Source of the DNA: Ailurus styani
Taxonomy: Eukaryota > Chordata > Mammalia > Carnivora > Ailuridae
DNA: 64,000 nt
Direction of reading: 5' to 3'
Assembly (NCBI GenBank): GCA_002007465.1
Contig: LNAC01000003.1
Coordinates: forward strand, 16,471,380-16,535,379
Made by a program: the position numbers and the translations under genes. Shown here in pieces: positions 23,285 through 34,644 of the stretch. The notes beneath the pieces were generated by a model. That model was not told the origin of the DNA. It saw only the letters and a program-made list of their open reading frames with translations, and made no database searches. The first letter of the stretch is position 1, and each line of letters starts with the position of its first letter.

Positions 23285-23410
23285 GATAAACCAGACATTA
23301 TGTTGGGTGTGTCAAACATATACTTTCATTTAATTTCTCCAAACACCATGTATGCATGCAAAGTTTAAATAATGTAACTTTGGTCACTAGTAAATAAGTA
23401 GTTGTGGGTG
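23285..23410 (+). repeat. L2 LINE 3' remnant
   Basis: ACCAGACATTATGTTGGGTG and TTTCATTTAATTTCTCCAAA echo the L2 pattern of size-variable tail sequence (GCCAGGCACTGTGCTAAG ... ATTTAATCCTCACAA). Confidence 0.5.
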
Positions 23411-23429
23411 AAAAAAAAATCTGATAATC

Positions 23430-23875
23430 TGAAGCAGTGATTCAAACACAGGGATGAAAAGTGTAGGTTCTGGGAATCAGGAACTTGGTTTCAAAATTTG
23501 TTTCAACCACTTATAGTGATGAAACTTAAGCAACTTTTCTAAATTTTTTGTCCCTTGGTTCCTCATCTGCAAAGTGTAGGTAGTGTTTACATAACAGAGT
23601 TGTAAGGTTCAAGTTAGATTATCTCCATTAGGGGAGCCTGGTGGCTCAGTCATTAAGCGTCTGCCTTCAGCTCAGGTTTTGAACTCAGGGTCCTGGGATC
23701 TCGCCCTGTGTCAGGATCCCTGCTCAGCAGGAGGCCTGCTTCTCCCTCTACCACTTCTCCTGCTTATGTTCCCTCTCTTGCTTTGTCTCTGTCAAATAAA
23801 TCAAATCTCTTTAAAAAAATTATCTCTATTAGTTGCTTAGACAAATATCTAATGTTTAGTAGCTCCCCAGAAAAT
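23430..23875 (+). repeat. MIR SINE, sense, split by a Can-SINE
   Basis: TTCTGGGAATCAGGAACTTG, TTGGTTCCTCATCTGCAAAG and ACATAACAGAGTTGTAAGG follow MIR in order. The remainder resumes after the SINE at 23631-23818. Confidence 0.7.
23631..23818 (+). mobile_element. Can-SINE inside MIR
   Basis: Head GGGGAGCCTGGTGGCTCAGT with CATTAAGCGTCTGCC, CT-rich segment and A-rich tail. The flanks ATTATCTCCATTA and ATTATCTCTATTA are the target duplication with one mismatch. Confidence 0.92.
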
Positions 23876-24858
23876 GTTTGATACTATTTTCCAATGATCT
23901 TCAAACTCTGTGCTACATTCTGCTTCCTGTATTTGAATGTGACAATCATAATACCCATTGAAATATACTTTTCATGTTTCTATTAAGATTAATTAATCTT
24001 AATTATGGTAAAAATCTTATGTCACTTGTGTATTTCTTAAAACTCAACTTATTTTACCCCTATTGTTTGAAAGTTGCTCTTTGATGAGTTATAAGTAATA
24101 CATTATTAGAAATGGAAAACTTTATTGGTAACTTTGTAGCCTTAGGAATTGTGAGAGCAATAAAAGCAGAATTTTTTTTTAAAAAAAGTGAAAAGAATAA
24201 GTGCATTGAAAGAAACAGAACACAAAAAAAATGTTTCAAAGAAAATGTTATTTTTGTACTATCATCTGAATGCCTTACAGATTTCTTGAATTTAATATAT
24301 TGAAAAGAAAACTACTTACTTTCTATCCCCATTGCAAAATGACTTTTCAGTCTGTTTTGTATGTCCTATTAAATGAGATGCATTAGTAATCTGATAATTC
24401 ATTTGCTCTTATTCAAACCAAATCTTTGTGAATTGTATAGTATTAGAGAAATATGTTCTAGAGTGTACTTATTCATACTTAGAAGCATACACTCAATAAA
24501 TATTTGATAGTGCTTTTCATAGACATTCACGTTTTTTTCAAGTCTATAAACAATAGTGAATAATATTGAGTTTACAGTCTTTGAAGAAATAGACAAATCC
24601 ATGTATAATACAACTAAAAATTATGATAGTACTTACTATAAATAAACACACTAATAAAACAAAACAGAACAAAACAAAACAAAAAAGAACAGTGGAGGTA
24701 GTCGGAAACACACCTTCTCAGGTACTTATATTGTCCTCAAATCTTCAGGCCTCTGTTCAAAGTTGCCTCTCCATCATCTATATAAAATATCACCCTCCTC
24801 CCATATGAAAGGGTTAGACTTCTCTTAACAGGTTTTTTAAAAATAATAATACATATTG
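23876..24858. other. Unassigned AT-rich DNA
   Basis: No gene or clear repeat is visible; an AAAAC-rich patch lies at about 24655-24690. Confidence 0.35.
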
Positions 24859-24859
24859 A

Positions 24860-25025
24860 CAGCTGACTGTGTAGGGTGTTTACTTGTATATTTATTTTCT
24901 CTACCATCCACAGGAATGAAAATCTGAGAAGGCATGGATTTTATCTCCTTTATTGTCATATCCTAGGGCCCAGAAGAACCAGAGACATGCTAGATACTCA
25001 GTAAACATTGTTGAATAATGAATGA
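24860..25025 (+). repeat. L2 LINE 3' end
   Basis: AGGCATGGATTTTATCTCCT, CATATCCTAGGGCCCAGAAG and TACTCAGTAAACATTGTTGA correspond to the L2 3' end, finishing in GAATAATGAATGAGA. Confidence 0.65.
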
Positions 25026-25179
25026 GATACATTTGCCTGCAGGCCTCAAGAAAAGGAGAGGCTACTGTGTTGTGGGAGGAGGCAGGAACTTATTAGCAAA
25101 GGGAACACAGTATCTACCTGCAGTAATATGTAAAGAAACTAACAGCTTGGAAAAATTAAGGAGCTAGTATATCTGGGAT

Positions 25180-25526
25180 ACAGTGAAAATAATAAACTTG
25201 GCTCAAGAGAGATCGGAAATTCTTTCAAGGCTTTCCTATGAAGTGGGAGAGACAGTTTCTTGTCTCACGGAGTCGGAGAATGAATCTTGGGGACAATGGA
25301 GAGTGAGTAAAGCGATAGAAGCTTATTAAGTGAGGATACAGAAAAAGCTCTCAGGAGTGGGAGGGGTCTGGGCACCTGGGTGGCTCAGTGGGTTAAAGCC
25401 TCTGCCTTCAGCTCAGGTCATGATCTCAGGGTCCTGGGATCGAGGCCCGCATCAGGCTCCCTGCTCAGCAGGGAGCCTGCTTCCTCCTCTCCCTGTCTCT
25501 CTGCCTGCCTGTCTGCCTACTTGTAA

Positions 25527-25566
<40 letters not shown>

Positions 25567-25940
25567 AAATAAATAAATAAATAAAATCTTTAAAAAAAAA
25601 AAAAGAGTGGGAGGGGTCCTGACAGTGCTACCAACGAAGACCCTCAGGGTGTTCTTTTACAGAAAGCTAATCAGGGAACTTAAATCGTTTAACATCTCTA
25701 TTGATATCACCTTCAATGGCTTACTTCCTTTTAGGGTCTGGTTATTCTTTGTTGGTCACAGACGATTATCATAGACACCCACCCCACAGGACCCACCCCA
25801 CATGCCTAGGGCAGAGTGGTCTGATTTGCCCCCTTATGTCTGGTTTCCCCACACCTCCATGTTGTTGGGGTTTCTGCGAGCCTGATCACATAGCCAGCCC
25901 CCTATCTCTCCCTACCTAACCCAGCCTTTCCCTTACTCAC
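25180..25940 (-). mobile_element. ERV-type LTR, antisense, split by SINE
   Basis: GAGACAGTTTCTTGTCTCAC, GGGGACAATGGAGAGTGAG, AAGCTTATTAAGTGAGGATA (antisense poly(A) region), CTGATTTGCCCCCTTATGTC and TTGTTGGGGTTTCTGCGAGC follow a mammalian LTR I have seen in antisense, whose exact name I cannot give. The SINE at 25369-25603 interrupts it. Confidence 0.55.
25369..25603 (+). mobile_element. Can-SINE with expanded (TC)n
   Basis: Head CACCTGGGTGGCTCAGTGGG with GTTAAAGCCTCTGCC. An internal TC run (about 25528-25562) has expanded. The duplication AGTGGGAGGGGTC occurs on both sides (ending at 25368 and 25618). Confidence 0.95.
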
Positions 25941-26059
25941 TTAAGAATTTTTTGAATTTGTTTTTAATAAATTATAGTGACTGAAGGTCTTGAAACTAAA
26001 TTAATATAATCCCATTTATTTAGTGTTCACTTAATGTGGTTCCCTAAGTATTTTTGTAA

Positions 26060-28050
26060 ATTTCACACATAAAAAACAATCATATTGAGGTATAATCTCC
26101 ATAAAATGTGTCCATTGTAATTTTCATATGTGTGTTCTAATAACTCTATGAATTGTATAACCACAAACTCAGTCAAGATAGCAAATATTTCCATCATTCC
26201 AAAAACAACCTTGGTTCTCCTTTCTAAGTAGTCCACAAATACCAATCTTAGATTGGTAATTGTGGATGGAATCTGTAACATAATAGATTTGTTTTTCTTG
26301 TTCTTAACTTTTTTAAAAAAATAAATGTAATCATACCAAATATACTCATTCATTTCTGTCTTGTTTTGCTTACGATTATATTTTTGAGTCATCCATGTAA
26401 TTGAGTGCATTAGTAGCCCATTTATTTTTTATTGCCAAGTTGCATTTCTTTGTACTAATACTTCAGGATTTTTTCTCTTTTAAACATTCACTGGTTGGTG
26501 GACACTTGGGTTGTTTACAGTTCAGAGCTATTAAGAATAAGCCTGTTTATAAGCAGATAACAAATACATGTGTGGACATTTATTTCATAACTCTTGGGTA
26601 ATGAAGGAATGAGATGACTAAGTCATGCAATAAATTTACTTTTAATTTTATAGACATTACCATAAAGATCTCCAAGTAGTCCCATTGTTTCACATAAAAC
26701 CATCAGTGTTCTATGAGAATTCCAGTTTCTCCATATCCTCAGCAACATTTGATAATTTTAGGAATTCTAGTTGGTATGTAGTTGTGTATTATTATGGTTT
26801 TATTATATATTTTCTTGCAGTGTAATAATGCTTACCATCTTTTATGTCCTAGAGGCTATCAATGTATCTACTTTCTTGAAGTGTCTGTACAAGTCTTTTG
26901 CACAGTCTTAAAAGGGAATGTTTATCTTCTTATTGAATTTTAAGTTTTTCTTTTCTATTTTCTAGATACAGGTCCCTTTTTATATATTTGTATTGCAAAT
27001 ATGTTTGACCAGTCTGAAGCTTGCCTATCACTTTCTTAATATTTTTAAAAAACACTCTTTATTTTATTAAATTTAAAATAATTTTTAACGGGCGCCTGGG
27101 TGGCTCAGTGGGTTAAAGCCTCTGCCTTCGGCTCAGGTCATGATCTCAGGGTCCTGGGATCTAGCCCCGCATTGGACCTTTCTGCTCAGCAGGGAGCCTG
27201 CTTCCTCCTCTCTCTCCCTCTGCCTGCCTCTCTGCCTACTTGTGATCTGATCTCTCTCTCTGTGTCAAATAAATAAAATCTTTAAAAAAAATAATTTTTA
27301 ACTACTTTAAGCTTCGTATCTCTTTAAGTGTCTTTGTCTACTTCAAGGCATGGGTTGTTTTAGATCTTTAGTCTAACTTCCCAATATTTGTAGATTTTTA
27401 TATGATGTTTATGGATTTCTAATTTAACTTTTTGGTGATCAGAAAATTTTCTCTATGATTTCAATCATTTACATTTTTTTTCAGATTTTTCTTGTGGCCT
27501 TCTATTGTCTATGTTGTAAACATTTCACATGCACTTCAATAAAATGTGCATTATGGTAGTTTGGGTTGTAATGCTCTAAAATGTCAATTAGGTCAAGTAA
27601 CTAATTAATATTGTTCAAGTTTTCTATACTCTTAGTGAATTTTCTCTGTTGCTCTTTCTATCAATTGCTAACAGAAGAGTGCCAAAATATCCAATTATGG
27701 TAGTGGACTTATCCATTTCTGCTTTCAGAATCGTCACCTTTTGCTTCATATCTTATAAAGATTTGTTGTAATGAACACATACATTTTGAATTACTATGTC
27801 TCCTCAATGAATTGAAGTTTTTATTATTAAAATGTCCCTTTTGTCTTTAGTAATATTCCTTTTTCTAAAGTCAACTTTGCCTAATATGCATGTTGCCACT
27901 TCAGCTTTTTTATAATTGTATTTCATTGTAATTTTATAATGTGTTACCTAAGGACAGCTGATAGTTAGGCTTTGTTTTTTTATCCTTTCTTATATTTTTA
28001 GTCTTTTACTTGGAGTATTTGAGTCACTTATATATAATGTAACTACAAGT
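26060..28050 (-). mobile_element. Old L1 (L1M-like), antisense, ORF2 remnants
   Basis: Antisense landmarks of the ORF2 end: GTGGACACTTGGGTTGTTTA, CATAACTCTTGGGTAATGAA, TTCTCCATATCCTCAGCAAC. After the SINE at 27090-27289 come CAATTAGGTCAAGTAACTAA and AGTCAACTTTGCCTAATATG, from nearer the ORF2 start. The middle (the reverse-transcriptase core) appears to be missing. All frames are broken. Confidence 0.75.
27090..27289 (+). mobile_element. Can-SINE inside antisense L1
   Basis: Intact head GGGCGCCTGGGTGGCTCAGT with GGGTTAAAGCC. The duplication AAATAATTTTTAAC sits on both sides (ending at 27089, recurring after the tail). Confidence 0.95.
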
Positions 28051-28054
28051 ATAG

Positions 28055-28515
28055 TTGGTATACTGGGCTGAATAGTTCCCCCCCCCAAATTAATGCCTAC
28101 CTGGAACCTGTGGATATGAACTTATTTGGAAACAGGATCTCTGCAGATGTTATTGAGTTAAGATGAAGTCAGACAAGATTAGGGTAGGCACCACTTCCAG
28201 TATGTCTGGTGTCCCTATGAAAAGAAGAAAATTTAAACATGGAGACACACTCGGAGGGAAGATGGCCACGTGGAGATGGAGGTGCGGATTATAGTTATCC
28301 TTCCAGAAGCCAAAAAATGCCAGGAATTACTGACAATCACCAGAACCTAGAAGAGGCAAGAAAGGAGTCTTCCTTAGAGCCTTTGAAGAGAGCATGGCCC
28401 TGCCAGTTCCTTGCGTTTGGACTTTTAGTGTCCAGAACTGTAAGAGAATAAATTTCTCTTGGTTTAATCCACACATTTTGTGCTAATTTGTTATGGCAGC
28501 TATAGAAAAGTACTA
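28055..28515 (+). mobile_element. MLT1 (MaLR) LTR, sense, inserted in L1
   Basis: GGGCTGAATAGTTCCC, TATTTGGAAACAGGATCTCT, GCAGATGTTATTGAGTTAAG, GGTGTCCCTATGAAAAGAAG, TCCAGAACTGTAAGAGAATA (poly(A) signal AATAAA at about 28448) and a TTATGGCAGC end give a full-length MLT1 LTR. No internal gag/pol region is attached, so it is a solo LTR. Confidence 0.88.
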
Positions 28516-28519
28516 TAAT

Positions 28520-29830
28520 TGGTTTTAAGCCTACTGCCTTACTATTTCTTTTGTGTATGAGTTTTCTTCCCCTTTTTTAAATTAAATGTGTACTTTGTAG
28601 TTAGTACTCCATTTTGTCTCTTCTATGGACTTACTAACTGTATATGCCTATATTTTATGATGTGCATCTTTTGTTTCATTTTACAATATTCGGCTTTAGC
28701 TTATTCGAATCTACTTTCATTTCAAATGTACTTCCATTTCTTCCTTCCAGTCCTTTGCATTATTTTTTAATACATTCTGAGTCTACATATTTTATAAACC
28801 TTATATTGTTATTCTTACTTGTACTTTTCAGTTCCAATATAAACTGGTTATTTCCATTTATTTCATTTGATTTTTATAGCTTCTATTTTCCTCCTGATAT
28901 ATCCTATTTTTGAGGTATAATCTTAATTTTTATTATTTCTTTAAATACAGTTTCCTTTAATTTTTAAAATTTATTTACAATATCTGAATAAAGGTATTAG
29001 TTGATGTATCTAACATGTGGATCCACTCAGAGTCAGTTCTTGGTCAATATTATTTTCCTGAGTATGTGCCCTATCTTATTTTTTGCAAATCTGGTAAATT
29101 TTATTGAAAACTAGGTATTTCAGTTACTATTTTGTAACAACTCTGGATTTTGCGATGCTTCCTCCCTTGAAGGTAGTTATTGCTTGCTACATTTTTAAAA
29201 TTTTAATTGTATTAATTAATTTATGTATTTATTTATCTCTTTCAGTAACTTGCCTGGACTTTATCTGTGGAATTGTCTCCCTTGCAGTGTACAGCTGGTT
29301 ATATCATTTCTGATTTTTTTTCATTTTTACTTTTTTTTATTCTGACTTCCTTATTATCAAAGATCAGCATAGCTTAGTGGTTAACCCAGAACTGGAAACA
29401 AGTTGTGCTTGAACAACTTGATTTTGTATGACTTCCAATCTCTGCCAATAAATCCGTACATGAGTTAGAGACCATATTCACAGTGGAGACAGTTTTCGGT
29501 TCCTGCTCAGCACTGGCTTTTCTGGAGCATTTTGCTGTCCCCTGCATGAGAACACAGCTTCCTACTCAGCCAAGGATGTGGAAAAGTTATATACCCTTCT
29601 AAGTTCCTCTAATTTCAAAGATTCCCCACCAGTTTTCTGGCTAGATTATCACTGACCCAACAGAGATGTTAATCCCAGAGTAACAGAGTCATAGGATTTC
29701 CCCATTGTTTCCTATAGAGTTGGTTACCTTTACTGATGATCCAGTCAGGTATTCACCTTCTGTCCCAAATCAAGTCTGTCCCTTGGCAGTAAACCTGTTT
29801 GTTTCCCCTTTCCTAGACCAAATACAGTAA
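28520..29830 (-). mobile_element. Antisense old L1 5' region, continuation
   Basis: Beyond the MLT1, the text (TGAAAACTAGGTATTTCAGT, GTAACAACTCTGGATTTTGC, TTGAAGGTAGTTATTGC) resembles the antisense 5' UTR/ORF1 side of old L1M elements, in the order expected for one element begun at 26060. The far boundary is vague. Confidence 0.5.
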
Positions 29831-30237
29831 CATTACAAAATCAAGCTTGACAGGGCAGAGATTTATGTAGTGGAAGATATGGTCCCAATCAAGAAGGGTA
29901 TCCCATTGTTTTTACCATTATTGAATAGTTTTTCTTGAAGAAACACTTACTAATTTGTAATTGGTCTTTGTTCAATTTCCAGAGATGAGAAATTGTGAGA
30001 TTTTTTAAGCATATTTTTCCAGTTTTTAACCTGTATTTTTATATTTAAGGGGAACAATTTGTCAATCTTTTTACTGCACCATACCTGGAAATCAAAAATC
30101 TACTGGATTTGCTTGATGTTATTTTAAATTGTATCATTAAAAAAAATTTTTTTAATTAACTTTACCTGGATGCTATTTAGGAATGTCATTTATTTTTAAT
30201 TACTTAATATGAAGTGAAGTTAGTGAATTCACTTTTT

Positions 30238-30250
30238 AAAAAAAAAAATT

Positions 30251-30321
<71 letters not shown>

Positions 30322-30460
30322 CATGTACACAGGTGGGTGGAACAGCAGAGGGAGAGAATCTCAAGCAGATTCCTTGCTGATTATGGAGCTGGTGATCTCA
30401 TGACCTTGGCTGAAACCAAGAGTCAGATGCTTAACCAATTGAGCCACCCAGACACTCCAC
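30238..30460 (-). mobile_element. Can-SINE, antisense, older, with double microsatellite
   Basis: A (TTTA)n run (about 30251-30288) directly joins a (GA)n run (30289-30319). The body and head complement AACCAATTGAGCCACCCAGA follow. The flanks GAATTCACTTTTT and GAATTTTCTTTTT are the imperfect duplication. Confidence 0.9.
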
Positions 30461-30589
30461 TGAATTTTCTTTTTAATTCTAATATTTCTTTAGGATATCT
30501 GGATTGTGTACATACACAATCATTTGACTATAAATAATAATAACAAAATTATTTCATTCTTTCCAGCCTTACATTTTTTATTTCTTTTT

Positions 30590-31340
30590 GCCTCCCTTTG
30601 GGTCCTTTAAGATCTCAAGTTATGATTTTGAATTAAAATAGTGATAGCAAATATCTTTACCTCATTCCTATTCTTGGGATGAAGGATTCAATACAGTTGA
30701 TCAGATTAAGAATACCCCCTTCTCTTCCTAGTTAGTATATACATTATCTTTGTCATTAAATTTATGCTGAATTATATAAAATGCTCTTGCAGCATGCATT
30801 GAAAAAGATATAGTTGTTTTCTTTTATTCTATTGATGTGTAGATCTATTTGATTAATTTTATTAAAAATAATATTGCATTCCTCAAATAAATCCAACTTG
30901 TTTATGGAGTATTGGACATCTTGTAATTTGCTGGGTTTGAATCTTAAATTTACTGTTTTCATTTAAATTTCAGATTTTGTATTTATGAGAGAGATGGGCC
31001 CACAATCAACCTTTCATGGTTTGCTCTTATTAGGGTTTTCCTATCAGGATTATACTGGTTTCATAAAGTTGTTGAGAAATGTAAATATATGGAAGAATCA
31101 TTTAAAAACTACTGTAATTTCATTCCTATGTGAAGGAATAAATTCAATCAACAAAACCGTCTGGGCTTAGAGATTTCTTTGTGTTTATTTTCTTTATTAG
31201 GTATAGGATTATACTGGATTTCTATTTATTCTCATGTCAGTTTTGGCAAATTGTGTTTTTTTCATGAATGTTCATCTTTTTTTTCCCCTAAGTTTATGTG
31301 ATAAACTTGGTCATAATATCTCTATTATCTGTTTAATATT
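30590..31340 (-). mobile_element. Old L1, antisense, reverse-transcriptase region
   Basis: TTCTATTGATGTGTAGATCT, TTCCTCAAATAAATCCAACT, GGGTTTTCCTATCAGGATTA and AACAAAACCGTCTGGGCTTA follow ORF2 RT-domain DNA in antisense. It sits beyond the 5'-like end of the L1 at 26060-29830, so it is either a separate insertion or rearranged. The frame is broken. Confidence 0.7.
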
Positions 31341-31344
31341 TAAC

Positions 31345-31900
31345 ACATTGTAGGTACTTCAAAAATGCTTTTACTCAGAAAGGTATTGCTATGTATTAAT
31401 CTGAAGTTTTCAAAAAATGCATTATATGTTTCAGATACAAGGGTTCCCTAGAAATGGGTGAAAGGCAAAAATATATGTTAAGAGGTGTTTACTACTCTGA
31501 GATCAACTCATGTTTGTAACTACCACTTCAAAGACTTCCTTTCTATAAAATATAAATCTGTTAATTCAAAAGATAATTGAGGTATTCTTGCTACTAGCAT
31601 CTTAAATCAATGTTTACATGGAGAAATAAATTATTTCTAAAACATATTATTTATATTTATAATAGAATCTAGCTTAGTAAAATAACATTCTTATGTATTG
31701 TCTTATTTGATCTAATTTCAGCTTCCCACCTTGGTACTGTATTGGTACTCTATGAGGACATTTTAATTAATTAAAATCTATTTTTCTATTGTTTAGAATC
31801 ATTACTTATTTATAAATAGTTTATAAAGAATTGAAAATGTTTTGCAACTGCATTACTGATGAATCATTATCATTATGATGTTTCTACATCATTATATTAT
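31345..31900. other. Unassigned AT-rich DNA
   Basis: Nothing recognisable. Confidence 0.35.
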
Positions 31901-31914
31901 TAAAGGTTTTTTTT

Positions 31915-32115
31915 ATTTTTAAATTTTTTTTAAGACTTTTATTTATTTATTTGACGCAGAGAGATTACAAGTAGGCAGAGAGACAGGCAGAGTGAGAGGA
32001 GGAAGCAGGCTCCCTGCTGAGCAGAGAGCCAAATTCGGGCCTTGATCCCAGGACCCTGAGATCATGACCTGAGCCGAAGGCAGAGGCTCTAACCCACTGA
32101 GCTACCCAGGCACCC
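31915..32115 (-). mobile_element. Can-SINE, antisense
   Basis: T-rich tail, AGATTACAAGTAGGCAGAGA, and head complement TAACCCACTGAGCTACCCAG. The flanks TAAAGGTTTTTTTT (from 31901) and TAAAGGGTTTTTTA (from 32116) are the duplication. Confidence 0.93.
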
Positions 32116-32149
32116 TAAAGGGTTTTTTAAAGCAATTAGAGATTATGAG

Positions 32150-32265
32150 TTATTTTTTCATATATATTATCTTCTTCTATCTCATATGAGACTTCTGAAA
32201 TTAGATCTTATTAATATTCAGATTGTTTTATAACAGGAAACTGAGTCTCAGGCAGATTCTTATGA
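32150..32265 (+). repeat. L2/MIR-type remnant
   Basis: TTATAACAGGAAACTGAGTC and TCAGGCAGATTC resemble the L2/MIR motif ACAGATGAGGAAACTGAGGC. It is short and decayed. Confidence 0.35.
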
Positions 32266-32985
32266 AATGGAGGAAATATTAACTAAGATATGTTCTTAAA
32301 ACCTTTGAGAATATCCAAACTCATTACCCCCATGTAATGTGTACTTCATAATTAATAGAGGCCAAAAGAGCAGTTTGAGTTGATGATATGCTCTGCAGAA
32401 TATGTTCATTCACTTCCTATGTGGTTTTCTCCTGCACATCAGCTTTGAAACATAAGCAATTAAATTTTTACCTAACCTCAGCAAAATCACAAACTACTCT
32501 GAAAAGTCAAAAACTTTCTAGGTTACCTACAGATAGCTGAAAGTATAATTGTGTACTTTGAATGACAATCCTATTCAAAATCCTACCTCCTTTTCAGTGT
32601 AGTAAGGAAAGAGAAATCCAATTTCATTAATCAATTATTTGGTATCTCAATGTACTAGTGCATAAGCAGACTATTCCAAATCGAAATCAATAGTACAAGA
32701 ATTTATATTTCATACAAAAATTACAAGCACATCAAAATATTCACTGCATTCTTCTATAATAATTTTCTGTAAGATTTATCTATGTCATGCTATTCAAATA
32801 TATTTTTTCAAATTTTTACACATGATAGTGTATAATCCTTTTATTATTTTTTCTGAATGTTTCTTTGGAAAGAAGAATTAGACACTCTTTCATCCTGAAT
32901 ATAAATTTTTCTCTCCCTCTTTATGAGGACCATAAACTAATTAGAATCAATAATATAAAAGAAAAAAAATGCATATGTCTGTTTA
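32266..32985. other. Unassigned AT-rich DNA
   Basis: No gene, RNA gene or clear repeat is seen. Confidence 0.35.
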
Positions 32986-32992
32986 AGAATTT

Positions 32993-33175
32993 CTTTTTTT
33001 TTTAAGATTTTATTTATTTATTTGACAGAGGGAGGAGATACAGTGAGAGAAGGGGAGAGGGAGAAGCAGGCTTTCTGCTGAGCAGGGAGCCCAATGTGGG
33101 GCTCTATCCCAGGACCTTGGGATCATGACCTGAGCTGAAGGCAGACGCTTAACAACTGAGCCATCTGGGTGTCTC
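32993..33175 (-). mobile_element. Can-SINE, antisense
   Basis: TTTAAGATTTTATTTATTTA tail, GAGAAGCAGGCTTTCTGCTG body and decayed head complement CAACTGAGCCATCTGGGTGT. The flanks TAAGAATTTC and TAAAGAGTTTC are a weak duplication. Confidence 0.92.
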
Positions 33176-33179
33176 TAAA

Positions 33180-34640
33180 GAGTTTCACATCAAATCAGCT
33201 CCGATGGATTTGCAGTTGCCTATCAAATAGGTAACATTTTTTACAATGACCATGAGGTGCCTGCTGTGCACTAAGAGGCATAATTGCTTTTAAAAATTGA
33301 GCACATGTTTCCAACCTCAAACCTCAACCAAAAATCTTCATCTTTATTGAAACATTCCCAACACTCCCAATCCTGTTATCAGTTCTTTTTTGTTAATATT
33401 TATAATATAGTTAGCATTTGGCAGTTAACTAAAGACAAGTGTAAAAGTCTGCTACTGTTTATATTACCATATATTTAAGAATATTTTTGTATTGTGCTAT
33501 ACTCATTTTAATTGCATTTTCACAGAAATATTACACAGTTGCTTCTGACTCATAAAAACATGATTTGCGAATGCTTTTACCCATAAATCATTACTGCTGC
33601 TTCTTTTCTATTTATTCACTCTTCATGACCATAACACTTACCACAGTCATGGAAGCCATATAAAATCAAACAAAACAAACAGGCAAAGAAAAACCAACCG
33701 GGGGGGCAAAAAAGCTGCTTTTAAAGAATCAGTGGAAGGAAGTGAAAGAAAAAATACACCAATGAAAACAAGAAACAATATTGGCAATATTTCTCAGAGT
33801 AGTCATTAGTTCTAGTTTTATCAAAATCCCCTGTCTTGATGTTAAGATGCAGATTTCCAGGCTCTCACTCAGATTTATTAAACTAGACTCTCTAAAAGCA
33901 TAGCACCAGAATAAATTACAATTTTAGCTAAAACCCCATGATATTGAAACACAAGAAATTTAATAACCTTATTTTGTGGGCCTGGACTGAAGCCCCATGA
34001 ACCAGCATTACAAACAACCATTCATTCCTTTTAATGAGGTTATTCATTCAGCAAACACTTTCCTAATATTCTCTATCAGACTCAGGAAGACTGACAGAAT
34101 CAGAATCCTAATTCTGGAAATGGAAAAGTAATTTTGGAACATGGCCTTCACACAGTGATAAGGCTGGCATTGATGGAATGTTATGTGTAATGTTATGTCG
34201 AGGTTACTTTGTCACTAAAATGATGGACATCCCAACTTGGAAGATTTGTATTAACAGAGGGTGGATTCATAAATTGTTTTAATCTTCTGCTTATCTTTGG
34301 CTTGATGAGAAAATTATTTTTTTTAATATTCTGATAAAACATGACTTCCTCTCCCAGGAGGCCAGACTGTTTTATTATACACAAAAACAGAAACTTGTTG
34401 CATTCTAGAAATAAAAAAGAAACTGCTACTGGTGAAGAAGCATAAACTTCTAGGAGTTCTAGATCATAGAAACCAGATTTTGAAAACCCATGCCGAGACA
34501 GGAATGAGAACATAGATTTAACTTGAGACAGGGAGGTTATTCACATAAAGCCAGGAACTAATACATTGCTCCATCATCCATAAATGGGAACCTATCCTTG
34601 CTTGGACAATCTAAAAAGAGCTCTGAACACAATTTTAAAG
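33180..34640. other. Unassigned AT-rich DNA with faint repeat traces
   Basis: Faint MER5-like words (about 33815-33890) and an L2-like TTATTCATTCAGCAAACACT (about 34038) are present, too decayed to call. A minus-strand ORF of 106 codons (34193-34513) has no recognisable domain and I treat it as chance. Confidence 0.35.
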
Positions 34641-34644
34641 TGTA

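Noticed and set aside
25330..25572. ORF with a peptide like GWLSGLKPLPSAQVM that recurs at 37598-37834 and 63776-63973
   Set aside because: The shared peptide is the translation of the Can-SINE head in one frame, not a protein family.
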